Source: Glomus cerebriforme
Taxonomy: Eukaryota; Glomeromycota; Glomeromycetes; Glomerales; Glomeraceae
Direction: 5' to 3'
Assembly (NCBI GenBank): GCA_003550305.1
Contig: QKYT01000023.1
Span: 137,998 to 193,929 of the forward strand
DNA length: 55,932 nt
Both the position numbers and the translations under genes were made by a program. Positions 1 to 9,735 of this stretch are shown one piece after another. Below the pieces are notes generated by a model. That model had not been told where the DNA came from and ran no database searches. It worked only from the letters and a program-made list of their open reading frames with translations. How positions within the stretch are numbered: the first letter of the stretch is position 1; every line of letters begins with the position of its first letter.

Positions 1-19
1 AAATTTTCATCTGACCTAT

Positions 20-142
20 ACATAGATTGTTCGGGGTCCTATCTGAACCGAATTTTTCAGTTCCAGTTCCAGGAACTAAACTGAACCGAACTGGAATTTT
101 GGCCAGTTTCGGTTCACTTCCAAGTTTGAACTGGAACTGTTT
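20..142. repeat. Low-complexity repeat rich in GAACCGAA / CTGGAACTG words
   Basis: The stretch is built from short related words (CAGTTCCAGTTCC, AACTGAACCGAACTGG, CCAGTTTCGGTTC, GAACTGGAACTG) in both orientations, so it can fold on itself. It stops where readable reverse-transcriptase sequence begins. It is probably a dispersed repeat inserted into, or joined to, the retroelement. It does not look coding. Confidence 0.5.
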
Positions 143-150
143 AGAGCATT

Positions 151-1277
151 AGCACAAACTGATGAATTATTGGAAAAATTCAGAAAAGGAAATTGGTTCA
201 CAGGATTAGATCTAACAGTAGGATACCATCAAGTAGAAATGGCAGAAGGAAATAAAGAGAAAACAGCATTTATATATTTACAAGAGTTATATGAATATAA
301 TGTTATACCATTTAGATCAGAGAATGTACCAGGAACATTATAGAGATTAATAGATAAAATATTAGGAAAATTTATTGGAGAATTTGTTACAGTGCATTTA
401 GATGAGATAGTGGTCTATTCAAAAGATTTTGAGAAACACTTAGAGCATGTTGAAAAAGTATTGAACAAATTAAAGAAAAATAATATGATCTTGAAGTTAA
501 AAAAATATCAATTTAAATTAAGAAATATAGACTTTTTAGGACATATAGTAGGAAAGGATGGTTTACAACCAGATGAAAAGAAAGTCGAAAAGATAAAGAA
601 TATAAAGAAACCAGAAACTGTTATAGAAGTGAGATCATTTTTAGAGTTGTGTTCATATTATAGAAGGTTTATAAAAGATTTTTCAAAAATAGCAAAACCT
701 TTACAAAATTTAACAAAATAGGGTGAAAAATTTGAATGGAAAGAAGAACAGTAGAAAGCATTTGATATATTGAGAATAAAATTAACAGAAAAACCAATCT
801 TAGTATATCCAAATTTCGATAAGGAATTTATGTTAATAACTGATAGATCTAAGATAGGATTAGTAGGAGTAGTATTAGCTCAGATGAATGAAGAAAATAA
901 AGAAGTTGTAATATCATATGCAAGTAAAAGTACAGTTGCTTGATTGGCCAATTTAATACAATCAATAATGTTTGCAAAATATTCGGAGCATAAAAAAAAA
1001 TAGTAACCGATATAAGGTAAACTATATCCTCACATTTTTTATTGGAGTGAAAAAGAATTATCTAATAACAGAATTAGAATGTTTGGCTGTATTTTGGAAA
1101 ATAAAACATTTTCAGAAATATCTAGTAGGAAGAAAATTTATAGTAATAACAGATCATGCAGCATTAAAAGAACTAACAGACAGAAAGGAACAAACAGGAA
1201 GAAAAGCAAGATGGGAAATGAAACTGCAACAATTTGATTTTGAAGTAGTTCATAGAAGTGAAAAAGAAGATTAAGAA
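151..1277 (+). pseudogene. Broken pol fragment: reverse transcriptase and RNase H
   Basis: Reverse transcriptase is recognised from DELLEKFRKGNWFTGLDL, the block NVIPFRSENVPGTL, and FLGHIVGKDGLQPDEKK. The usual catalytic YxDD site reads HLDE here (392-403), so the second aspartate is lost. In-frame stops occur near 341, 719 and 750; at 341 and 750 the family normally has glutamine, which fits CAG to TAG changes. RNase H starts near 790 (PNFDKEFMLITDRSK) and resumes at about 1050 with YLITELECLAVFWKIKHF and VITDHAALKEL. Between about 940 and 1045 the frame is interrupted by unrelated AT-rich sequence. Confidence 0.88.
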
Positions 1278-1279
1278 TG

Positions 1280-1752
1280 TAGATGCATTGTCAAGATTAC
1301 AATTTGAAGAAGAAATTATAAAAGGAAGCCTTAAAGATTTAGATCAGGAAATAAATAAAACAGATTATAAAGAAAAGAGATTAAAAAGATAAGAAATCAC
1401 CATGACAAATAAGAATCAATGGATTAATTGATGAATTACCAGAAATCAGAAACCAAACCAAAGAAAATATTAGAAAATCTTAGAAAATGCAGAAATTATA
1501 TCATGATAAGAAAAATAAATTGAAGAAGAAATTTTAGATAGGAGATAAAGTATTATAATGCAGTAAAAGAAAAATAATGTCTGGAAAGTTAGAAGAAAAA
1601 CAGAAAGGACCTTATTACATACATGAAGTAATCTCTAAAGGGTCATATAAAATTAAAACTAAGGAAGGAAAAATATTGAAAATGCTAGTAAATAGAGAAT
1701 TATTGAAAGAATATATAAATAGATCGAATTTTAAAGTTATAGTTAGAATTTG
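1280..1752 (+). pseudogene. Integrase C-terminal remnant, core deleted
   Basis: After RNase H the text passes through NVDALSRLQFEEE, the usual linker to integrase, and then within about 130 bases reaches QKMQKLYHDKKNKLKKKF, IGDKVL and KGPYYIHEVISKGSYKI. These are the tail helices and SH3-like end of a Ty3 integrase. The zinc-binding HHCC and the DDE catalytic core that should lie between (roughly 250-300 residues) are absent, so there is an internal deletion near 1380-1450. Stops at about 1537 and 1556 break what remains. Confidence 0.75.
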
Positions 1753-1784
1753 AAGGAACTCAAATTTTAAGCCGGAGGGAAAAC

Positions 1785-2451
1785 TGTAACTAAAGATATA
1801 GGATAGATTACATGAAGATTAGTAGTTAGTTATAATATTTATAGTATAAGAATTAACATTTATATTTTAAATAGTTTATTTATAGTTTAGTTTATTTAAT
1901 AATTTATAGTTTAGTTTAGTAACACAAGATTAGTACGTGATTAGTGTGACAAAGTAAAGTGTGATAAAGCAAAGTATGGCATAGTAATGTGGCAAAGTAA
2001 ATGATCGATAGGAGTACAATTATGTCATAAAAGGTGCAACTTATTATTATTATTATTAATTAATAATTAGTAATCATAAAAAATAGAAAGTTTGAGAATA
2101 TAAGAAATTAAGGAAAGAAAGAAAAAAAGAAAGAAAGATAGAAACATATAGAAATAAGAGAAAGAAAGAAAGAATGAGAAAAATATATAGAAATGAAGAA
2201 AGAATGTAGGAAATTGAAGAATTGTAGATTATTTATAGTATTACAAGTAGTTTAGTGAAATGTAATTAGTGAAACATCAAAATGTATAAATATTGGCTGA
2301 GAATTCTTTAATTAAAAGTTTTTCAGCTTTCAAGCTTTGAACTCATAATTAAAAATAATAAATAAAACAAATATTTAAAATACACAATTCTTAATTATTT
2401 TCTTAGCAAAAAAGGCCTGAACATAATAGTTCTATTAGTCCTGAAGTAACA
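1785..2451 (+). repeat. Probable 3' LTR of the Ty3-type element
   Basis: The segment begins TGTAAC directly after a purine-rich tract and ends GTAACA, giving short inverted TG...CA termini. It lies immediately downstream of the integrase tail, where an LTR is expected. It contains a purine-rich GAAA/GAAAG stretch (about 2095-2220) and a TATA-like TATAAATATTGG near 2285, which could be the LTR promoter. The boundaries are my best reading and lack a second LTR for comparison. Confidence 0.6.
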
Positions 2452-2764
2452 TAAATATTTTCACACAATTTTTTTTTTATTTTAATATTTTAAGTTCAGA
2501 AATAAAGTATGGGAAATTATCCAATTTTAATTATTCAATGTAAAGTTATTTAAATTGAGGAAAACTATTGCATTTTAAAAGTTAAATTTAAAGATATGAG
2601 AGAAAGAAAGGTATGTTAAATTTAAACCAAGCATAATGTTAAACTAACACTTAATTTTAGTCTACTGGCATGTGGCAGATGCCGGTGACAACATATATAA
2701 TGTTTCTTAATTCACAGATTAAAAAGTATAGCAAACCTGAATATAATTTTTGTTTGCTTATATG

Positions 2765-3375
2765 ATTATCAGAAGAAGTTTTTAATGAATTATATTTTAT
2801 TCCAGATCCAATAATTAGTACTAGTATATATTTTTTATTTTCTTTAAATTTAATAATTTAATTTAATATTTAAAATATTTTATTTTAGATTCACAACACT
2901 ATAGAGACTTTGATAATTTATATGGAACTGAAACAAATGAGAATTTGCCAAGTTTATGTAATTCTTTGAAAGAAACTATTCCATCTGGTATACTTAATAA
3001 CAGTTGTATTCGTGATTTTATTTTTTGTACATATTGTAACAAGTCAAGGTGTATATTTAGCAAAAATGTTCTTAATNATAATGAAAAGTCACAACTTAAA
3101 ATTTTAATTGAAAATATAATCTATTATTATGGATCACCTATTATTTATGAAACACATCCATTATTTGAAATCATTTATATTAGACAAAAATTAATTGTAG
3201 AATACCAGTAAAAGCAGTGTACTTTTCATGTAAACGTTTTAATATGGAAACTATTTGTTATTATTGTAGCAAAAAGGATGGATTAATAGAACCAACTACC
3301 AAGTAAAGAATTAATAAAAAACTATAATACAATATATTCTTTTTGTGAAATTTATAAAGAAAAGGTCATAATTGG
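2765..3375 (+). pseudogene. Frameshifted remnant of a Cys-rich (zinc-binding-like) protein
   Basis: A possible exon near 2766-2824 reads LSEEVFNELYFIPDPI. After a TTTTATTTTAG acceptor at 2888, a second one gives HYRDFDNLYGTETNENLPSL, a CTYCNKSRC cluster, FSKNVLN, and a stop at 3209. In another frame the text continues KAVYFSCKRFNMETICYYC and then, after a second shift near 3300, PSKELIKNYNTIYSFCEIYKEK. Two paired Cys-x2-Cys groups spaced like this suggest a zinc-binding module. From memory, Cys-rich modules of this layout occur in repetitive gene families of arbuscular mycorrhizal fungi; I cannot verify this. The function is unknown. An N base at 3077 lies inside. Confidence 0.5.
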
Positions 3376-4064
3376 CCAACAAGAGGAAAAGTTATAGTTG
3401 GATAAAAGTGAAAAAGAAATTAATAAATAAAAAATTATTTTTTACATATAAAATTTATTATATTTATTTATACATGTTTATTTAAATTTTACCTTTCCCC
3501 CCCTTATATTTTTTAGGGCAAAAGGTTTAATTTATAAAGAAATTTCTGTATGGTTATTATGGTATAGAAATATTCAAGCATTGTAATCTAAAAAGTGTGC
3601 GCAGTAATTTATTTTATAATATCTTTCATCCTTTCATTTCTTTGTCATCATGGTTTAGTTATTTAATTGAAATGGCCTTATTTCAGGAACAAGTCTATTT
3701 GTCACATGTTAGTCGTCATATTATTAATTTTGGCCAAAACTTTAACGCTGGCCTGAATTTCCTTTTATGGATATTTAGGTAACGTTATACAATCCAAAAA
3801 GCCAATTTTATTTCTCTTCAAAATTGAAATTTTGGTTATACTAGATCTCGATCACTTAAATTTTGGCCGGAATTACCGGAATTACCAAATTTGAAAACAC
3901 CGGTGATGATCACTACCAGTGATAAATAGCAAACTTCTATAAAAAAAATCTAACATAAAAATATTAAAAAATTTGTATATAAAAAATTATATAATAATCA
4001 AGATTTTATTAATAAATTTAAGAATGACAATAATTTGTTATTTAATATTACTTTTTTTTATTTT
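3376..4064. other. Intergenic, AT-rich; one TTGGCCGGAATTACC repeat
   Basis: I see no gene. At 3864-3893 there is a TTGGCCGGAATTACC direct repeat belonging to a motif scattered through the window. At about 3898-3925 a small hairpin contains CACCGGTGATGATCAC and CAGTGAT. A 61-codon open frame at 3597-3782 has no recognisable features and is not called. Confidence 0.5.
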
Positions 4065-5955
4065 TTATTTTTTATTATAATATTTAGTAGGAACAAATGG
4101 CATTTTAACAACTTGTGCCTTTTGCATACGATTTCGAACTTTAACTTGAAGTTCAGTTGAGGGTTTATGATATCCTGATTTGATATAACCCATAGCAATA
4201 TTTTTTTGCAATGAAGGAGATGGTCCTCCACTTGTCACTTTGCCTAATAAATTTAAAGAATAAATAAATATACATATGTATATATATATTAACAAAGCAT
4301 ATCTTACCAATTAATTCATTTTCATTATTGTAAATCTCAGCATTTTCTAAAATAAACAATTTATTAATATTTTTTACAGACATTAAAAAAAATTGAAATA
4401 ATTACTAAAAAATACCTCTTGCTGGTGCGCCTTCAATAATAAGACCAATTCGTCTATGCATTACTCCTCCCTTTATTTGAGGTAGAATATGTTCAGCTCC
4501 TAAAAAACCACCTTCTTTTCTTCTTCTTTTGCCTATTGAAATACAAATATCAAAAAGTGATAATCTGACAAAACTTAATATACTTAGTTGATTGTTTTGA
4601 AAATACCAATTGTCCATGTTAAACCAGCTTCTACTGGTGTTGTTGTATCATCAAGATCATGACCATACAAACATAATCCAGCTTCTAATCGCAAACTATC
4701 CCGAGCACCTAACCCAGCTAGCTGGACACTAGGATATTTTAAAAGAAGGTTTGCTAATTGCACAGAAGCTGATGATGAAACGCCAATCTTGTATAATATT
4801 GAATAAAATATATTACATTAAATTAAAATATTTTATACTATGAAAATAAATGGTATTTTACCTCAAAGCCATCTTCTCCCGTATATCCTGAACGTGTTAC
4901 ATGACAATCAAAACCTTTTATGTTCAGATGACGTGCCGTCATAAACATAAAATCTCTCAAGTCTTTATTGCATAACTCTTGGAGAATTGATGCAGCTTTG
5001 GGACCTATTAGATAAAAAAATATAAGACATACGTTCTTTTTGAATTGTATTTTTCAAAGTCAATTAACACCTTGTAAAGCCAATAAAGCATGATCATCAA
5101 TGACTTTTAAATCAACATCGCCACCTCGTTGCTGAAACTTGCTTATTTCTTTTCGAATATGAGTAAGATCTTTATCAGCACAAGCAGCATTGGAGACTAT
5201 ATGAATGTGATCATCATGTTTACATATAACAGTGTCATCAATAATGCCTCCATTTTCGTTAGTGAAAACTGACAAAGTAGAACTATCAAGCGGTAATTCT
5301 TCTAAATCAGCTACGACCAAATTTTCAAGAAAAGACACACGATCTCTTCCAGAAAGCCTAAAATAAGAAAATTACTTATATAAACTGGAAATTGGCACCG
5401 CTACGGATAAAGACAGGTCATCGCATAAAGAATTATTGATTTACCTCATCTGAAGCATATGTGATACATCAAATAATGAAGCGTTCTCACGAGTGTGCAA
5501 ATGCGACGCTAGCACTCCTAAATTTGAATATTGAACTGGCATAGACCAACCAGCAAAAGGAACCTGAAAAGAGAACCAACATATATATATATATATTTGA
5601 ATAGTTTAGAAAAAGTAGTTTAATGACTGACCATTTTTCCACCTTTTTCAATGTGAAAGTCGTATAATGCCGTCTTTTTCAAAGGCTATTTTTAATAATT
5701 AAATCGAAAGTTAAACATGAACATTGTTAATAAAAATATTTCGAGAATAGAAATTGAGAATTACCATTTTATTTCAAAAAAAAATTGCTAATTTATTGGT
5801 TATTTAGCTGACATTGTCGTTACCTCTTCAGTGAAAGCTGCATAATTTCGTTTAGGTGTGATTGAAAATAAGCCTGAGAATCTATTGGAGTATACAGCAA
5901 ATAGTTTTACGCTAAATGCGTAACATTTAGAATTTGAGAAGACACGGCTTATCAT
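4065..5955 (-). CDS. GCV1: Aminomethyltransferase, glycine cleavage system T-protein, mitochondrial
   Basis: The T-protein takes the aminomethyl group from the H-protein lipoyl arm, passes the methylene unit to tetrahydrofolate and releases ammonia, in the mitochondrial matrix. I read nine exons (minus strand): 5824-5955, 5632-5685, 5445-5563, 5071-5357, 4862-5004, 4607-4787, 4532-4416, 4308-4346 and 4065-4243. The phases agree and give 416 residues, the usual family size. The N-terminus ([17 protein letters not shown]...) is basic and Ser-rich, like a mitochondrial presequence. Family blocks include [21 protein letters not shown] (about 135-143), [10 protein letters not shown] (236-245), [16 protein letters not shown] and the C-terminal [10 protein letters not shown]...AMGYI. 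The start was chosen because it gives the presequence and joins cleanly to exon 2. The gene is divergent from dynein IC. Confidence 0.95.
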
Positions 5956-6174
5956 AATTTAAGCGAATAAACTAGCTTTTCAAAAACGAGAAATTCATAA
6001 CATGATAGGCGATCATTATATATCACGGACGTGATACGTTCTCAGATATAATTATTGGGATTCCTTGCTGGGGGGTCATTAGCGTGTGGCTTCGATTGTT
6101 TTTTTAAACCGCATTGTAGGTTATTATTAAAACCTTTAATCTAAAATTTTAACGAACACTTTAAAATATTCACG
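5956..6174. promoter_or_regulatory. Shared promoter region between GCV1 and dynein intermediate chain
   Basis: Only 219 bp separate the two start codons, which face away from each other, so both promoters must sit here or overlap the 5' UTRs. A clear TATA box is not evident near either start. The segment is less AT-extreme than the spacers (TTGCTGGGGGGTCATTAGCG near 6063-6082) and contains ATCACGGACGTGAT (about 6020-6033), an imperfect palindrome that could bind a regulator; that role is a guess. Confidence 0.55.
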
Positions 6175-8984
6175 ATGGAAATGGAACGTAGAAAAGAAGA
6201 GTTAGAAAAGAAGAGACAAAAACTTGCCGAACTCCGTCGTGCAAGAGAAGAGAGGAAACAAGTGTTTAGCACTGCGGCTCAGAAGCAAGAAGAGAAATCC
6301 GTGGTTAGCAGTATAAATTTCGTGTATGTTTAAGCTTTACAAACGACTATAATATTTAAATATAGTTTAACTTTTGTTTAATTAGGAAAGGAGTAAGAAG
6401 GAACAGGTCGAAGATCTTGTCAAATCCTTATTAAAAGAAAAACCTATCGACCATCCTGGAACACCAACATCATCAAAATCTGACGACGCAGAGTCTGAAA
6501 AGGGAATACTCTCGCATCATGCACGCCACGGTTCTATTTCTACAGGCTATGGTTTCTCTCCTGGAACTTCTGTTCCTCAAAGGTAAAGTTTATTAAATGG
6601 TCATTCTAGTATTTGACTTGTAAATAATAGTTTTAGTTTCTGAATATTGTAGTCCGAGTATAGCAGCACCTCGTTACATTCCGGAATTCTCTTCATACGA
6701 AGCAGTAATATTAGATATTGCTCCAAAGGTAGATGATAACTCCATTCCATTATCTGATTATTGTTATAAGAAAGTTTCTAATCGATTTTCTTATAATTAT
6801 CATTATTTATTAGGAACTCATTCTTTATAGTAAAGAAGTTCAAACTACCGAAAAATCTTTTGGACCACTACCACCTAATGAAGATGAAATTCGAGTTAAA
6901 ATTTTAAAAGAACAAGAGGAAAAAGAAAAAGCACGTCAAGCTGCTTTAGAAGAAGAAAGATTGAGAATAGAAGATGAAAAGAAGAAAATGCAACAACTTA
7001 AAGATATATCAGAAGATGATAGAAAAAAGATTATTAGTTCAAATGAATTTGTTGAATTTATTGATCATTCAACTAAAATTGTCGAGAGAGCGCTTAATGA
7101 AAATTATGACTATATGAAAGATTATTCAATCATTAAGGATAACGAAAAGTAAGATTTCTTACTATCAAAAAAAAAAAAAAAAAAATGATACGCGATGTTA
7201 TATTATACATTTACTTATTCACCTTTATATTGTCGAATATAAAAGCGATGACCAGTCAGGTTCCAGAGTTAAATATGTAAATTCGTTTTTTGACGACCGA
7301 TGGACCAAAAATCGTTCAGTTACTGATGTAAATTGGTCGCGCAGAGTAAATATATTTTTTTGATTATTATTCTTTCCCTTATATAACCTAAAATATTTGA
7401 ACTTAAATGAAGATTATTGTTTGTTTTAGAATCCTGAACTATGTGTTGCTTCATATAATAAAAACCCCATAGCAATGAATGAACCAGACGGTGTTGCTCT
7501 AGTATGGAATTTAAAATTATTAGAACGACCCGAATTTGTTTTTCATTCGCAGGTATATATTTTTTCTTTTTCATGTTGAATTGATTTTTTTTTTTTAAAA
7601 AAAAAACTAAAATCTACAATCTAACTTTTCAACACTCTTTATCTGTCATAGTCGGATGTTCTTACGACAATGTTTTCTGAATTTCATCCAACTCTTGTAA
7701 TAGGAGGAACATATTCAGGTCAAATAGTGCTTTGGGACAATAGGTCAAAATCTTTACCTGTTCTCAAAACACCTCTTTCAGCTTCAGGACATACTCATCC
7801 TGTATACTCAATGCAAATGGTGGGAACACAAAATGCTCATAATCTCATCACTGCAAGTACAGATGGATTAATATGTTCTTGGCAATTGGATATGTTGGTT
7901 CAACCACAGGTAAAGTTTAATTCATAAATCTGTTAGTTTATAAGTGATTTAACGGAGAGTATCTTTTCTTTTTATTTTAGGAAACCCTGGAGTTGGTTCA
8001 TGCCGAACATAGCAAGACTGATGAAGTTTCAGTTACAGCTCTTGGTTTTCCAGATAATGAAACTGCAGCTTTCTGGGTAGGAACAGAAGAGGGTATTGTC
8101 TATCAAGCTAATAGATATGGACGTGCTGGCGGGTAAAAACTTAATTTATTTAAATATGAATATAAATTCAAATGTTAAGGTTCTCTTTTTTTTTTAATTA
8201 ATAACAGCAAAGCTGGTATCAATCCATATGATGTCTACAAAGGACATTGGGGACCTATTACTGGTCTTCATTTTCACCCTAGTACTGGTCCATATAGCTT
8301 TTCGGATTTATATTTGACTTCTTCTGTGGACTGGACTTGTAAATTATGGAGAGCTAAAGTGAGATAGAAAAAGATATGATTTAATTTATCTAGTATTATT
8401 TGTAACTAATTTATTTTTAAATTTCTTTCATTAAATTAGTCTATTTCAAAACCATCAACATCGCCACAGACTATTACTCCATTATATTCATTTGAAAGTG
8501 CGGATGATTATGTTTATGATGTTAAATGGTCCCCCAAACATCCAGCTATGTTCGCTTCTGTAGATGGCACGGGAAAATTCTCTTTGTGGAATTTAAATGT
8601 TGACACTGAGGTTAGAATCGCTCCTTGCTTTAAAAAAATTTTATTTATTTGTTTTTTTAATTCTCTTGTATTTAAATTAATTACAGGTACCGATTGTAAG
8701 TACTCAAGTTGGAAGTCAAGCCAAAGCTTTGAATAAAATTAATTGGGACAAAGAAGGACGAAAGACAGCAATCGGCTCTTCAGATGGACGTGTCCACATC
8801 TATGATATTGGAGAGGTAAATTTAGTGTTGTAATAATATTTTTGCATAGAATCGTCCTGTTTTTATTGATTTGTTTTCGGTTTTTTTTTGATAGTTGGCA
8901 CATCCACGTGATGACGAATGGGATATCATGCAGAAAACGATTTCTGAAATGACTACAGAAAGTCATAGCGGAAGATCTAAGTAA
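6175..8984 (+). CDS. Cytoplasmic dynein intermediate chain
   Basis: The intermediate chain links the dynein heavy chain to light chains and to dynactin for minus-end microtubule transport. The N-terminus [20 protein letters not shown] followed by RRAREERKQ is the charged coiled coil that in this family binds dynactin p150 and NudE. Next come a Ser-rich linker and [10 protein letters not shown], a likely LC8 light-chain site. The second half is a WD-repeat propeller: [13 protein letters not shown]...[92 protein letters not shown] and [15 protein letters not shown]. It is spliced from about 11-12 exons; the donor of exon 1 (near 6301-6323) is ambiguous between in-frame GT sites. The protein ends at TAA 8982-8984. 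Confidence 0.93.
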
Positions 8985-9735
8985 AATCAGTGATAAAAAA
9001 AAATAATTGTAATTTTATTATCTACTTTAATAACAATTTACTCGGCAATTAATTAAGCAAGCCATAAAAATTGAATTAATATTTATGATTAGAAGTATAT
9101 ATAGTATTTTTTTACCGCATTTTTTATTATTATTCCTTAAAAATTATTATTGTTTATACTTTGATTATTATATTATAATCTTTATTCTTTGGATATTTTT
9201 AAAAAAGTTAATAGTATTATAAATATCAATTTAATGAATTTGTTCATCTGAAATTTTTTTGTCGTATTTGTAAAAATTAAATTGAAAGTACAGTAAGTTT
9301 TGACTGTCGAAATTTAGCGGGTACCTAATTTCGATAAACACGTGAGTACAAATAAGCTGGTACTAGGCACAGACTCAAGAGCCCCCAAGAAAATTTTCGG
9401 TAACGTGACCTGTGTTTATTTATCACCCACGTTACGCCTCCCAGCTTTCATTTTTATTATTTTCACGCTAGTAAAACTTATTTGTCACACACTATTTGTC
9501 ACTGGTATCACGTGTCAGTGTTAACTCTGGTCAAAAGTCACGTTACCGAAAATTTTTTGAGGTGCTCTTGGGCCCGACTTGGGGTAGTTATAAGCTGGTC
9601 AAAAAAATAACACGGGGTAATTTTTGCGTCTGTGAGGGTCATGTAGAACTGAAATAGACATTGACTATCAATCACTAAAGTTTCATAGCAGATAGTAATT
9701 TCTCGTAAAAATTTTAACTTGTTATACTAAGCAAT
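8985..9735. other. Intergenic between dynein IC and the coiled-coil gene
   Basis: The left half is AT-rich probable 3' UTR. The right half holds a less AT-rich inverted-repeat element (9376-9570, listed separately) and, at 9316-9345, the words GGGTACCTAATTTCGATAAA. No coding signal was found. Confidence 0.6.
9376..9570. mobile_element. Small element with 34-nt inverted ends (MITE-like)
   Basis: The left arm 9376-9409 begins CAAGAGCCCCCAAG and ends TTTTCGGTAACGTGAC. The reverse complement of 9537-9570 begins CAAGAGCACCTCAA and has the same end. About 30 of 34 positions match. The total length is 195 bp and there is no open frame inside. A target duplication is not obvious. It could be a non-autonomous TIR element, or simply an inverted duplication. 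Confidence 0.6.

Larger units (their letters stand above)
143..2451 (+). mobile_element. Decayed Ty3/gypsy-type LTR retrotransposon, 3' part
   Basis: In order, the element carries a reverse transcriptase fragment, RNase H, the C-terminal end of integrase, a purine-rich tract (about 1772-1784, GCCGGAGGGAAAAC) and a probable 3' LTR. Domain order RT-RH-IN is that of Ty3/gypsy elements. Gag, protease and the start of RT are missing on the left, where a low-complexity repeat abuts. The reading frame has several stops and at least one disruption, and the integrase core is gone, so the copy cannot encode a working polyprotein. No 5' LTR lies in the window, so insertion age cannot be judged from LTR divergence here. 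Confidence 0.85.

Noticed and set aside
3597..3782. 61-codon open frame on the plus strand
   Set aside because: Hydrophobic AT-rich translation with no motif and no splice context, and it overlaps a dispersed TTGGCCAAAA repeat.
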